NCBI RefSeq assembly: GCF_026627925.1
Contig: NZ_JAPNLE010000009.1
Coordinates: 2,914,001 to 2,978,000, forward strand
Source of the DNA: Cupriavidus sp. D39
GTDB taxonomy: Bacteria > Pseudomonadota > Gammaproteobacteria > Burkholderiales > Burkholderiaceae
Direction of reading: 5' to 3'
DNA length: 64,000 nt
Below the pieces are notes generated by a model. It was not told the DNA's origin. It did not search any database and saw only the letters and a program-made list of their open reading frames with translations. Position 1 is the first letter of the stretch. Every line of letters starts with the position of its first letter. A program made the translations under genes and the position numbers. Shown piece after piece: positions 40,421-51,319 of the stretch.

Positions 40421-41083
40421 TCAAGCCAGCGCGGCGGAGGCCCGTTCAAACGCGTCGAGAATCGGGGCAAGCCGCTCACGCTTGAGTTTGAGGGCAGCCT
40501 GGTTGACCACCAGGCGCGACGATATCTGCACGATCTCTTCCACTTCGACCAGGTTGTTGGCGCGCAGGGTCCCACCGGTGCTGACCAGGTCGACAATGGC
40601 GTCGGCCAGTCCCACCAGCGGCCCGAGTTCCATCGAGCCATACAGCTTGATCAGGTCCACGTGCACGCCCTTCTTGGCGAAGTGCTCGCGCGCGGTCTGC
40701 ACATACTTGGTGGCCACGGCCAGCCGCGCGCCCTGGCGCACCGCGCTGGCGTAGTCGAAACCGGCCGAGGTCGCCACCGACATGCGGCATTTGGCGATAT
40801 TCAGATCGATCGGCGCGTACAGCCCGGCCATGCCGTGTTCCATCAGCACGTCCTTGCCCGCCACGCCGAAGTCGGCCGCGCCGTATTGCACGTAGGTCGG
40901 CACGTCGGAGGCCCGCACGATGATGACGCGCACGTCCGGATCGGAGGTGGGCAGGATCAGCTTGCGCGAGGTTTCCGGATCCTCGGTGACATGGATGCCG
41001 GCCGCCTCGAGCAGCGGCATGGTTTCGGTGAAGATCCGGCCCTTGGAGAGGGCCAGCGTCAACTGGGTCGGGGAGGGGCTCAT
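40421..41083 (-). CDS. hisG: ATP phosphoribosyltransferase HisG (short form)
   Basis: HisG is the first and usually feedback-controlled enzyme of histidine synthesis. The 220-residue product is the short form: it has [23 protein letters not shown] and the PRPP loop ([14 protein letters not shown]) but lacks the C-terminal regulatory domain. Short HisG needs HisZ for activity; hisZ is not in this window, so it must lie elsewhere. Confidence 0.96.
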   Translation of the reverse strand: MSPSPTQLTLALSKGRIFTETMPLLEAAGIHVTEDPETSRKLILPTSDPDVRVIIVRASDVPTYVQYGAADFGVAGKDVLMEHGMAGLYAPIDLNIAKCRMSVATSAGFDYASAVRQGARLAVATKYVQTAREHFAKKGVHVDLIKLYGSMELGPLVGLADAIVDLVSTGGTLRANNLVEVEEIVQISSRLVVNQAALKLKRERLAPILDAFERASAALA

Positions 41084-41109
41084 CTGCGTCCTTTTATCTT
41101 TTCGTGCGC

Positions 41110-42366
<1,257 letters not shown>

Positions 42367-42563
42367 TCAATTCCGGCCGGCCGCCCGCTGGCGTCCGGCA
42401 TGGTTCATTACGGTCCGTGGCGGTGCGTCAAGGCGCGCCGCCGCAGCATCTGGTACCCGTGGGCCGCCGCGCGTGGTGCGGGCCCTGTTTGTCATGTCCG
42501 GCCTGTCGGGCGGCCAGCTTGTTGGTCCGTATTTTTCCGTGCGGGGCCGGCTGGATCGGGCGC

Positions 42564-42821
42564 TTACTGCTTGCCCTCGCCCGCCTGCGTCTGCCATTCG
42601 GCCGGCGTCAGCGTCTTCATCGACAGCGCATGGATCTCGGCGCGCATGCGGTCGCCCAGCGCGGCGTAGACCTGCTGGTGCCGCTGGATCAGGCGCTTGC
42701 CGTCAAACTGGGCGCTGACGATGGTGGCAAAGAAGTGCTGGCCGTCGCCCTCCACTTCCAGGTGTTCGCAGGGCAGCCCTTGGGCGATGTAGTCCCTGAC
42801 TTGTTGGGGTGTAGGCAGCAT
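42564..42821 (-). CDS. ibaG: BolA-family protein IbaG
   Basis: An 85-residue BolA-fold protein (LEVEGDGQHFFATIVSAQFDGKRLIQRHQQVYAALGDRMRAEIHALSMKTLTP). BolA proteins pair with monothiol glutaredoxins in iron-sulfur metabolism. Its position directly before murA and after the mla genes matches IbaG rather than BolA itself. The start at 42821 follows the usual MLPTPQQVRDYIAQGL. Confidence 0.9.
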   Translation of the reverse strand: MLPTPQQVRDYIAQGLPCEHLEVEGDGQHFFATIVSAQFDGKRLIQRHQQVYAALGDRMRAEIHALSMKTLTPAEWQTQAGEGKQ

Positions 42822-42910
42822 GATGGTCTTTTCGCGTTGATTCGCTTGCGTTTCCGGATCTGGATAGACGGGCTCTTGGCTTTCTGCTCTTGCGCTCTTG
42901 CGGGCGGCGT

Positions 42911-43740
42911 TCAGTGGCGCAGCTTGTAGCCGCTCTTGAGCAGCTGCAGCGCGACCGTGGCAAGCACCACGAAAGCCGTACCCACGACTGCGAGGCTGAA
43001 GGTCGGCGCCACGTCGGAGACACCGAAGAAGCCATAGCGGAAGCCGTCGATCATGTAGAAGAACGGATTGGCATGCGACACCGCCTGCCAGAAGGGAGGC
43101 AGCGAGTGGATCGAATAAAACACGCCGGACAGGAAGGTGGCCGGCATGATCAGGAAGTTCTGGAAGGCCGCGAGCTGGTCGAACTTCTCGGCCCAGATCC
43201 CGGCAATCAGCCCCAGCGTGCCAAGGATCGCCGCACCCAGCAAGGCAAACACCAGGATCCACGCGATATTGGCGAAGTGCAGGTTGGCGAACCAGGCCGT
43301 CACCAGCAGCACACCCAGGCCCACGGCCAGGCCGCGCACGATGGACGCCACCACGTAGGCGCCGAACATCTCCCAGTGCGACAGCGGCGGCAGCATGATG
43401 AACACCAGGTTGCCGGTGATCTTGGATTGGATCAGCGACGACGAACTATTGGCGAAGGCGTTCTGCAGCACGCTCATCATCACCAGGCCCGGCACCAGGA
43501 AGGCGGTATAGCTGATCTGGTCGTACACCTTCACCCGGTTCTCCAGCACATGGCCGAAAATCAGCAGGTACAGGATCGCGGTGAGCACTGGCGCGGCCAC
43601 GGTCTGGAAGCTGACCTTCCAGAAACGCAGCACTTCCTTGTAGAGCAGGGTGCGAAAGCCCACCAGCCCCCCACCGCCATCGGCGCGAGGTGCGTGTTGA
43701 TGGCCTCTTGCGTGCCGTCGAATTCAGTTGGCATCTTCAT
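42911..43740 (-). CDS. ABC-2 type exporter permease, frameshifted at a homopolymer
   Basis: An inner-membrane permease of the ABC-2 family (YadH-like), with six hydrophobic segments and LVPGLVMMSVLQNAFANSSSSLIQSKITGNL. The likely start is 43740 (MKMPTEFDGTQEAINTH), overlapping the ATPase stop as ATGA. That frame is lost at a run of six C on the plus strand (43667-43672); with seven bases it reads AVGGGLVGFRTLLYKEVLRFWKV and stays open for 276 residues in all. An alternative is a later GTG start at 43663, which would avoid the frameshift but leave a 73-base gap to the ATPase gene. Substrate unknown. Confidence 0.9.
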
Positions 43741-44690
43741 GCTGCAGCCTCCACCGCCGTATCCGGCAGCGCACCCGGCATATGACCTTCGCGCCGCATG
43801 ATCTGCACGAACACGTCCTCCAGGTCTGCCTTGTTGATTTCCATGTCTTCGATCTCGCAGCCGGCCTCGCGGCAAGCGGCCAGGATCGGCTCCACCGCCG
43901 GATAGCCCGACAGTCGCAGGCGCACGGCACGCTCGCCCGGATTGGAGGACGGCATGCGCAGCGGCTCGAGCGCGGCCGGCAACGTGCCTCGGGAGAACGT
44001 CAGCGCCAGCTGCAACCCGGCGAACTGGCTCAGCAGGTTGCTGGTGCGGTCCAGCGCCACCACCTCGCCGAACTTGAGCATGGCGATGCGGTCGCACAGC
44101 GCCTCGGCTTCTTCGAGGTAGTGGGTGGTGAGGATAATGGTGTGGCCTTCGCGATTCAGGCGCGAGATGAACTTCCACAGCGTCTGGCGCAACTCCACGT
44201 CGACCCCGGCGGTGGGCTCGTCGAGCACGATGACCGGCGGCCGGTGCACCAGCGCCTGGGCCACCAGCACCCGCCGCTTCATGCCGCCGGAGAGCTGGCG
44301 CATATTGGCGTCGGCCTTGTTGGTGAGATCCAGGTTGGCCATGATCTCGTCGATCCAGTCGTCATTGCGGGTCAGGCCAAAATAGCCGGACTGCAGGCGT
44401 AGCGTCTCGCGCACCGTGAAGAAGGGATCGAAGACCAGTTCCTGCGGCACCACGCCCAGCATGCGCCGCGCCAGCCGATAATCGGACACCACGTCGTGGC
44501 CGAGCACGCTGACGCTGCCGGAATCGGCACGGTTCAGGCCCGCCAGGATGGAGATCAGCGTGGTCTTGCCTGCACCGTTGGGGCCGAGCAGGCCGAAGAA
44601 TTCGCCCCGCTCGACGGTGAAGCTGACGCCCTTGAGCGCTTGCAGGTTGCGGTAGCGCTTGCGAACGTTTTTGAGTTCGATGGCTTTCAT
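43737..44690 (-). CDS. ABC exporter ATP-binding protein
   Basis: A 317-residue ATPase (YadG-like) with Walker A GPNGAGKTT (about 36-44), signature LSGGMKRR, Walker B VIVLDEPTAGVD and the switch His in LTTHYLEEAE. The extra C-terminal part is typical of drug/lipid exporter ATPases of this group. It pairs with the overlapping permease. Its place between mlaB and ibaG suggests an envelope role, but this is positional inference. Confidence 0.93.
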   Translation of the reverse strand: MKAIELKNVRKRYRNLQALKGVSFTVERGEFFGLLGPNGAGKTTLISILAGLNRADSGSVSVLGHDVVSDYRLARRMLGVVPQELVFDPFFTVRETLRLQSGYFGLTRNDDWIDEIMANLDLTNKADANMRQLSGGMKRRVLVAQALVHRPPVIVLDEPTAGVDVELRQTLWKFISRLNREGHTIILTTHYLEEAEALCDRIAMLKFGEVVALDRTSNLLSQFAGLQLALTFSRGTLPAALEPLRMPSSNPGERAVRLRLSGYPAVEPILAACREAGCEIEDMEINKADLEDVFVQIMRREGHMPGALPDTAVEAAA

Positions 44691-44937
44691 GGCCGGATAC
44701 TGTTTGGCAGGCGCGTCGGGCTTTTGTGGGCTCGCACGCCGGCCTCCTTGAAATGGCGGGGACCGCCTGGGTGCTTCGACCGTGTCTTCTCCGAGCCTTA
44801 TATGCCGGAACGGTCGAACAACCCGGAATTATAGGGGATGCGGGAGCAGTCCCGCTTTGAGCGCGAGGCGTGGCGCGAGCCATCGCCCGGGCATCGCGGT
44901 AGCAAGCGCAAATCAGCAGCTTGCCACGGATGCCGGT

Positions 44938-45255
44938 TCAATGTCGGTGGGAAATGGTGTCTTGCGCGCCCCGCGCGCCCTTGGCGCTCGCCTGGGCGCC
45001 AAGTTGCAGCAGGGAATCGACGCCGTACAGGGTGGCCAGCTCAGCCAGCTGGGCCGGTACGCCAACGAACGCGAGCGACTGGCGGCGGCTGGCGGCATCG
45101 CGCTGCCAGGCCAGCAGCACGGCGACGGCGGCGGAATCGACCTGGGTCAGCTTGCTGCAGTCCACCTGGGCTTCGCCCTGGGCCAGGCGTGCCAGCCCGT
45201 CACGCAGCACGGTAGCAGCGTTGCGGTTGGTCAGCGAGGTGTCGAGCGAAAGCAT
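44938..45255 (-). CDS. mlaB: STAS-domain protein MlaB
   Basis: A 105-residue STAS-fold protein (MLSLDTSLTNRNAATVLRDGL, VDCSKLTQVDSAAVAVLLAWQRDA). MlaB binds the MlaF ATPase and is needed for activity of the phospholipid transporter. The start at 45255 gives the normal fold; the frame upstream is not used. It follows mlaC by about 120 bases. Confidence 0.9.
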   Translation of the reverse strand: MLSLDTSLTNRNAATVLRDGLARLAQGEAQVDCSKLTQVDSAAVAVLLAWQRDAASRRQSLAFVGVPAQLAELATLYGVDSLLQLGAQASAKGARGAQDTISHRH

Positions 45256-45378
45256 CTGGCAGCGGTCCGGGGATGCGGGTCTGGAAAAAGCACTCCCGCG
45301 AGTACGGGAGCGCTCATTGTAGAACACTTCGGCCAGCCATGCTGCGCCGCGGCCTGCCTTGCAGGCAGGCAAGCAGGC

Positions 45379-46002
45379 TCAGTTCTTGGCGTTGGCGAGC
45401 TGGCGGTTGCGGTCCTGCAGTGTCTTGATCACGCCGTCCACGCCCTGCTGGCCCACGATGGTGTTGAAGCTGCCCTTGTAGGCTTCGGTCAACCAGGCGC
45501 CCAGCACGTTGATATCATAGACCTTCCAGCCTTGCGGGGTCTTCTCGAGGCGGTAGTCGAGCTGGATCGGCTCGCCCTTGTTGATGACCTGGGTGCGGAT
45601 GGTGGCGTCGGTATCGTCCGGGCTGCCGCGGTACGGGCGGAACTGCACGGTCTGGTCGCGGATCTGCGCGATGGCGCCCGAATAGGTACGGATCAGCAGG
45701 GTCTTGAACTCGTCGGCAATCTGCTTTTGCTGCTCGGGCGTGGCCTTGGACCAGTTGCGGCCCATGGCGATCTGCGTGGTCTTCTGGAAATTCGCGTTGG
45801 GCAGGATCTTCTGCTCAACCAGCGCCGAGATCTTGCCGATGTTCCCGGCCTGCATGTCCTTGTCCGCCTTGACCGAAGTCATCACATCGCCGACCACGGC
45901 CTTGACCAGCCCGTCGGGCGTGCTGGCATCCTGCGATTGGGCGTGGGCGGCGCCGGCAAAGGCAACCACGGTTAGAAAAGGCAGCAACAGTCGCTTCAGC
46001 AT
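45379..46002 (-). CDS. mlaC: Periplasmic phospholipid carrier MlaC
   Basis: MlaC shuttles phospholipids between MlaA in the outer membrane and MlaFEDB in the inner membrane. The 207-residue product has a signal peptide (MLKRLLLPFLTVVAFAGAAHA) and the family pattern MGRNWSKATPEQQKQIADEFKTLLIRTYSGA and PIQLDYRLEKTPQGWKVYDINVLGAWL. Confidence 0.96.
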   Translation of the reverse strand: MLKRLLLPFLTVVAFAGAAHAQSQDASTPDGLVKAVVGDVMTSVKADKDMQAGNIGKISALVEQKILPNANFQKTTQIAMGRNWSKATPEQQKQIADEFKTLLIRTYSGAIAQIRDQTVQFRPYRGSPDDTDATIRTQVINKGEPIQLDYRLEKTPQGWKVYDINVLGAWLTEAYKGSFNTIVGQQGVDGVIKTLQDRNRQLANAKN

Positions 46003-46205
46003 ATCTTGTCCTTATCAATTCGATAACGCAGGGGCACCGCAGTATGGCAGCCTTGCGCGTCCCGGCCCCAAGGCCGGTAATGGTCATGCGCCCTGTTGGA
46101 GTTCGGGCGAGGCCTGCGAGTTCGCGGCGCCGGCGCTTCCGGCGCCACATCTTCATACTTTGTTGCACCGCTCACAGCGGCGACACGAGCTGCAACAACG
46201 CCCGC

Positions 46206-47035
46206 TCAACGCAGGCGGAAATTGCCCATATTGCCAGGCATCTGCACGGGCGGCGTGGGCAGTGACTGGTTTTCCTGCGTGGCGTCCGGCGGCGGGCTGG
46301 TCGGCACGGTATCGTCATGCTCCGGCGGGTTGCCATCATAGATCTGGTACTCGCGGCGCTGCAGGTACGCGTCGCGCATGAAGGCGTACTTGTCGAGCGC
46401 CGCCATTTCGATCAGGCCCGTGGCGCCAAGCAGCGAGGCCCGGGCGTTGATGACACGCACCCCGAACAGCGAGTTGCGCAGCCACACGGGATCGATATAC
46501 GCCGACGGATCGATCTGGCGGTCGACCAGCATGCCGGCGGTATCGCGCACCGTGCTCGGCCCGAACAGCGGCAGCACCAGGTACGGGCCTGCCGGCGCCC
46601 CCATACGCCCAGCGTCTGGCCGAAATCCTCCTTGTACTTCGGCAAGCCGGCCGGCGTGGCGATGTCGATCAGGCCGCCAATGCCCAGCACGCTGTTGATG
46701 ACCACGCGCATGGAGTCTTCCGCGGCGCGGGTGGGCTTGCCCTGCAGCAGGTTGTTGACGGCCGAGTAGACATCGCTCACGTTGGAAAATGCGTTGTCGA
46801 TCGCGGTGCGGATCGGCGACGGAACGTAATCGGCGTACACCTGGGCGACCGGGCGCAGCACGGCCCTGTCGACGGCGTCGTTGACCTTGAAGACTTCCCG
46901 GTTGAGGGGCTCGAGGGGATCCTTCGGGTTGGCCGTCGGGCCGGTTGCGCAACCTGCCGCCAGCCATGCGACCGACGCTGCCAGCAACCAGTTTCGTCCC
47001 GCGCGCCAGCGCGCAGCAGCACGCTTGCCGGTCAT
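46206..47035 (-). CDS. mlaA: Outer-membrane lipoprotein MlaA (VacJ), frameshifted at a homopolymer
   Basis: MlaA extracts phospholipids from the outer leaflet. The start at 47035 gives a lipoprotein signal peptide with lipobox LAAGC and DPLEPLNREVFKVNDAVDRAVLRPVAQVYADYVPSPIRTAIDNAFSN. At a run of five C on the plus strand (46598-46602) the frame is lost; with six bases it continues as GVWGAPAGPYLVLPLFGPSTVRDTAGMLVD to the stop at 46206, a 276-residue protein. The span is one base short of a whole frame. Its presence inside the mlaFEDCB operon is common in Betaproteobacteria. Confidence 0.93.
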
Positions 47036-47036
47036 T

Positions 47037-47570
47037 TCAATCCCCCGCTGCACCGCTGGCGGCTCCGGCTCCGGCTCCAGCGGCAGCGCCGCCGGCGCTG
47101 TTGCCACCGGCCCCTGCATCGGCGGCCTTGTTGTACAGGAACTGCCCGATCAGGTTCTCCAGCACCACGGCCGATTGCGTCATGGTGATGCGCGAGCCTT
47201 CCGCCAGCATGGCGGTATCGCCGCCCGCCTCAAGGCCCAGGTACTGCTCCCCGAGCAAGCCGGAGGTCAGGATCTTGGCCGAGGTGTCCTTGGGAAACTG
47301 GTAGCGCTTTTCCAGGTTGATGGTCACGGTCGCCTGGTAGGTCTTGTCGTCGAAGCGGATATCGGCCACCCGGCCCACCACCACGCCGGCACTCTTTACC
47401 GGGGCGCGCGGCTTCAGGCCGCCGATATTATCGAAGCGCGCCTGCACCGAATAGGTCTCCTGGAACGACAGCGTACTCATGTTGCCGGCCTTTAGCGCCA
47501 GGAACAGCAGCGCCACGAAACCCGCCACAACAAACAGCCCAACCCAGAAATCGAGTGTATTTCTTTTCAT
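47037..47570 (-). CDS. mlaD: MCE-domain protein MlaD
   Basis: MlaD forms the periplasmic hexameric ring of the phospholipid transporter. The 177-residue product has one N-terminal membrane segment (MKRNTLDFWVGLFVVAGFVALLFLALKAG) and the MCE domain (ARFDNIGGLKPRAPVKSAGVVVGRV... LTSGLLGEQYLGLEAGG). The Ala/Gly-rich tail is low complexity. The start at 47570 is chosen over an open extension to 47618. Confidence 0.96.
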   Translation of the reverse strand: MKRNTLDFWVGLFVVAGFVALLFLALKAGNMSTLSFQETYSVQARFDNIGGLKPRAPVKSAGVVVGRVADIRFDDKTYQATVTINLEKRYQFPKDTSAKILTSGLLGEQYLGLEAGGDTAMLAEGSRITMTQSAVVLENLIGQFLYNKAADAGAGGNSAGGAAAGAGAGAASGAAGD

Positions 47571-47619
47571 CTGCGTCTCTTCTTCAAGTACTCCGGCTCC
47601 GGCGACCGCACCGGCCAAG

Positions 47620-48396
47620 TCAGCTGAACATCAGCGCAGTCAGCAGGAAATCCAGCGCCAGCACTGCCAGCGAGGCAATCACCACGGTGCGCGTAGTTGC
47701 GTGCGACACGCCTTCCGGCGTCGGCTTGGCCTGATAACCCTGGTACAACGCTATAAACGTCACCGCGATGCCAAAAATGAAGCTCTTTATGACGCCATTG
47801 AGCACGTCATTGCGAACATCCACCCCATTTTGCATCTGCGACCAGAACGCGCCCGCGTCCACGCCGATCATCTGCACCCCGACCACATAGCCGCCCAGGA
47901 CGCCAACGGCGCTGAAAATCGCCGCCAGCACCGGCATGGCAACCACGCCAGCCCAGAAGCGCGGCGCGATCACGCGCTGCAGCGGGTTGACGGCCATCAT
48001 TTCCATGGCGCTGAGCTGCTCCCCAGCCTTCATCAGGCCGATCTCGGCGGTGAGCGAGGTGCCGGCGCGGCCGGCGAACAGCAGCGCCGTCACCACCGGA
48101 CCCAGCTCGCGCACCAGCGACAGCGCCACCAGCAGGCCTAGCGCCTGCTCCGAGCCGTAGCGATTCAGCGTGTAATAGCCCTGCAAACCCAGCACGAAGC
48201 CGACAAACAGGCCAGAAACCGCGATGATCACCAGCGACAGGTTGCCGACAAAGAAAATCTGGTCGCTCACCAGCCGGAAGCGGCGCAGCAGCGCCGGGGA
48301 CATCGCCAGGACGGTGAAGAACATGCGCGTGGCATGGCCCAGGCCGCTGACCGACTGCCGCACCGCGGAGCCGATGCTCATGAAGAATCCCATCAT
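47620..48396 (-). CDS. mlaE: Phospholipid transporter permease MlaE
   Basis: The 258-residue inner-membrane permease has about six hydrophobic stretches and the family's conserved middle: LVRELGPVVTALLFAGRAGTSLTAEIGLMKAGEQLSAMEMMAVNPLQRVIAPRFWAG. The start overlaps the mlaF stop as ATGA (48393-48396). Confidence 0.96.
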   Translation of the reverse strand: MMGFFMSIGSAVRQSVSGLGHATRMFFTVLAMSPALLRRFRLVSDQIFFVGNLSLVIIAVSGLFVGFVLGLQGYYTLNRYGSEQALGLLVALSLVRELGPVVTALLFAGRAGTSLTAEIGLMKAGEQLSAMEMMAVNPLQRVIAPRFWAGVVAMPVLAAIFSAVGVLGGYVVGVQMIGVDAGAFWSQMQNGVDVRNDVLNGVIKSFIFGIAVTFIALYQGYQAKPTPEGVSHATTRTVVIASLAVLALDFLLTALMFS

Positions 48397-49214
48397 CGTC
48401 CCGCCCCGCTCACGAAGTCCTCGGCCAGCGACGGCCCCGGATAGTGGAACGGAACCGGGCCGTCGGGCTCGGCATGGACGAACTGGTGCACGAAGGGATC
48501 CGTCGAGGCGCGCAGGGCCTCGGGCTCGCCTTCGGCGGCAATGCGGCCATTGGCGATGAAATAGACGTAGTCGGCAATGAGGAAGGTCTCGTTGACGTCG
48601 TGCGACACGATGATGGTGGTTGCCCCCAGCGCGTCGTTCAGGCTACGGATCAGGCGCGCGGTCAGGCCCAGCGAGATCGGGTCGAGCCCGGCGAAGGGCT
48701 CGTCGTACATCAGCAAGGCGGGATCGAGCGCGATGGCACGGGCCAGCGCCACCCGGCGCGCCATGCCGCCGGAGATCTCCGAAGGCATCAGCTCGCGCGC
48801 GCCGCGCAGGCCAACCGCATTGAGTTTCATCAGCACCAGGTCGCGGATCATCGACTCGGGCAAGTCGGTATGTTCGCGCAACGGGAAGGCAACGTTGTCG
48901 AACACCGAGAGATCGGTGAACAACGCGCCAAACTGGAACAGCATGCCCATCTGCCGCCGCACGGCATACAGGTCATTGCGGTCGAGGGTGGGAATATTGG
49001 CGCCGTTGAAGAGCACCTGGCCGCTCTGCGGCCTGACCTGGCCGCCGATCAGGCGCATCACGGTGGTCTTGCCGCAGCCGGAGCCGCCCATGACAGCCAC
49101 CACCTTGCCGCGCGGGAAGCGCATGCTAAGGCCTGACAGGATTGGCTGGCCGCCCGCCGTATAGGCGAAATCGACAGCTTGGAGCTCGACGAGGTTTGAG
49201 GCGTAATCGGTCAC
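48393..49214 (-). CDS. mlaF: Phospholipid transporter ATPase MlaF
   Basis: The 273-residue ATPase drives the MlaFEDB complex. Walker A GGSGCGKTT, signature ISGGMARR, Walker B LLMYDEPFAGLD and switch His in IIVSHDVNETF are visible. It is the first gene of the mla run; the 152-base gap upstream must hold the promoter. Confidence 0.97.
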   Translation of the reverse strand: MTDYASNLVELQAVDFAYTAGGQPILSGLSMRFPRGKVVAVMGGSGCGKTTVMRLIGGQVRPQSGQVLFNGANIPTLDRNDLYAVRRQMGMLFQFGALFTDLSVFDNVAFPLREHTDLPESMIRDLVLMKLNAVGLRGARELMPSEISGGMARRVALARAIALDPALLMYDEPFAGLDPISLGLTARLIRSLNDALGATTIIVSHDVNETFLIADYVYFIANGRIAAEGEPEALRASTDPFVHQFVHAEPDGPVPFHYPGPSLAEDFVSGAGR

Positions 49215-49366
49215 GTTGGCACCGTGTTAGGCAGTCCGCCATTATAAGGGCTACTACCTAGCGCTGCCCGAAGCAGTGTGCCGCAATCCACATCCGTTAA
49301 ACGCAAATAATTGTTTCATCACATTTGCGTTGCAAACTTCAATCGCCAAGCCCACGCAAGTTCCTC

Positions 49367-50476
49367 CTAAGGCTCAGTTGGCCCACCGGTTTGCCGCAAG
49401 ATAACCTGCCACTGGATCGATTCCGAGCGGATCGCCGTCGCAAAGGCTTCCGGCGAATCGCGCAACGGCGTCAGCCCGGCCGCCAGCAAGCGGTCGCGCA
49501 CCTCGCGCTCGCCCATGATGCTATCCAGTTCGCTGGCGATCCGCGCCACGATGGCATGCGGCGTCTTGGCCGGGGCAATGACGCCGTACCAGGCGCCCGC
49601 GCCGTAGCCATCCAGCCCCGACTCCTGCAGCGTGGGCACCGTGGGCGCCAGTTGCGAACGCGCCACGCCAGTCACGCCGAGCAGGCGCAAATTGCCACTC
49701 TTGACCTGGGCCTGCACGGAAGCAAATGTGCAGAAGCAGGCGCTGACGCGCCCGGCAAGCATCTCCTGCACCACCGCTGCTTCGCCCTTGGCCGTGACCA
49801 GCGGCACCCCGTTCGGCACACCGTGCACGGCATATTGGGCATAGAGGTGCGAGGGGCTGCCAGCCTGGCCGGAACCGTAGCTGTAGGATCCAGGGCTGGC
49901 GTTGACCGCGGCGAGCCATTGCTGTGGCGTGCGCATCGGCAGGCGCGCATCGATCACCAGGAACAGCGGCATGGTCGCGACCCGCGCCACCGGCGTGAAG
50001 TCGCGCACCACGTCATAAGGCACCGGCTCCAGGCCCGGCTGGATCAGCATGGTGGCCTGGTGGAACAGCAAGGTATGCCCGTCGGAACTGGCCTTGGCCA
50101 CCACGTCTCCCGCGGTGGTGCCGCCCGCCCCAGGCCGGTTGTCGACGTCGACCGGCACGTCGAGGTGTACCGCCAGGCGCTCGGCCAGCAGGCGCGCGAC
50201 GGCATCCGGCACGCCGCCGGCCGGAAAAGGCACGATCAGCCGGATAGGTCGGACGGGAAACGATATCGGGCGCGTAAACGCTGCCGGCGTCGCGGTAGCC
50301 GGCACGGAGGCTGGCCGGGCAAGGCCGGGTCCGCTCGCGGCAAGCAGCAGGGCAGCGAGGAACAGTGGATGCCAGACGTGCAAGAACAACTGCAGACAAG
50401 CCGGCATGGCAGCGGGGTGAAGCAACTTCGCCTTACCTCGCCAAAGCCGCGAAACAATGCGCACTTCGGACATCAA
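49367..50476 (-). CDS. Periplasmic solute-binding protein, Bug/TctC family
   Basis: A 369-residue Bug protein with [45 protein letters not shown] and TPHAIVARIASELD. The N-terminus is long; the real start may be an internal Met (about residue 24, MPACLQLFLHVW) just before the hydrophobic signal segment. No tctAB-like genes are adjacent and the ligand is unknown. It lies alone between mlaF and a divergent acetyltransferase. Confidence 0.9.
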   Translation of the reverse strand: MMSEVRIVSRLWRGKAKLLHPAAMPACLQLFLHVWHPLFLAALLLAASGPGLARPASVPATATPAAFTRPISFPVRPIRLIVPFPAGGVPDAVARLLAERLAVHLDVPVDVDNRPGAGGTTAGDVVAKASSDGHTLLFHQATMLIQPGLEPVPYDVVRDFTPVARVATMPLFLVIDARLPMRTPQQWLAAVNASPGSYSYGSGQAGSPSHLYAQYAVHGVPNGVPLVTAKGEAAVVQEMLAGRVSACFCTFASVQAQVKSGNLRLLGVTGVARSQLAPTVPTLQESGLDGYGAGAWYGVIAPAKTPHAIVARIASELDSIMGEREVRDRLLAAGLTPLRDSPEAFATAIRSESIQWQVILRQTGGPTEP

Positions 50477-50694
50477 TTCCTCCGGGCCACTGGCATTGCC
50501 GTGGCATCTTGATCGGCTGAAAAGGGATAAGCGAGGCAGTCTTTGTTTTTAATGTTCAGATCATTCTACGAAGAATGCCTAGAGCCGCACAGACCACGTT
50601 AACCATAGCCGGGACAACCCTGTGAGCACGGCTGGGCGCGGATCTCCGGGCATCCGCGGCCTCTCTCGTTCGGCGCCGCCTATAATCGCCCGTC

Positions 50695-51231
50695 ATGCGT
50701 GAATACACTCTGCGGCCCATGCGGGCCACCGACCTGCCCGCCGTGCTGGAAATCCAGGCCAAGTGCTATCGCGGGATGCTGCTGGAATCCGCCGCGGCGC
50801 TGGGCAGCCGCCTGGCGCTGTCGCCCGCCACGTGCTGGGTGGCTGCCGAGCAGGAAGGCAAATTGGCAGCCTACCTGTTTACCCATATGTGGCCGCGGGA
50901 CAGCCTGCCAGCACTCGACGACGTGCTGGAGCGGCATTGGGAGCGCGGTGGCGAGCCGGCCAGCACGCTGACCTGGTTCGTGCACGACATGGCGGTGGCG
51001 CCCGCCGGCCAGGGCAAGGGCCTGGCGCCAGCGCTCTACGCTGCTGCCCGTGCGCCCGCGCTCGATGCCGGATTGCGCTCGTCGCGGCTGGTCGCCGTGC
51101 AATCGGCGGCGGCTTGGTGGCGCAGACTCGGGTACGAGAATTTGACGCCCGCCAGCGCTGCCCTGTCCGCCAAACTGTCGGCTTACGGCGACGACGCCGT
51201 GCTGATGGGCAGCGCGCTGCAGCCAGGCTGA
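50695..51231 (+). CDS. GNAT-family N-acetyltransferase
   Basis: A 178-residue acetyltransferase. Motif A is visible as VHDMAVAPAGQGKGLAPALYAAARAPA (about 97-123), with the QGKG acetyl-CoA loop, preceded by WVAAEQEGKLAAYLFTHMWP. The substrate cannot be read from sequence. It converges with gltD, and a terminator lies between them. Confidence 0.88.
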   Translation: MREYTLRPMRATDLPAVLEIQAKCYRGMLLESAAALGSRLALSPATCWVAAEQEGKLAAYLFTHMWPRDSLPALDDVLERHWERGGEPASTLTWFVHDMAVAPAGQGKGLAPALYAAARAPALDAGLRSSRLVAVQSAAAWWRRLGYENLTPASAALSAKLSAYGDDAVLMGSALQPG

Positions 51232-51242
51232 GCGCGCCGCAA

Positions 51243-51276
51243 TAAAAAAACCCGCCCGGCTTGTGCGGGGCGGGTC
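51243..51276 (-). terminator. Terminator of gltBD
   Basis: On the minus strand ACCCGCCCCGCACAAGCC is followed by GGGCGGGTTTTTTT: a CCCGCCC/GGGCGGG stem and a seven-T tail. Confidence 0.85.
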
Positions 51277-51319
51277 TTGCGACGCGATCAACGCGTCACG
51301 GCATCAGCATTTCAGCAGA

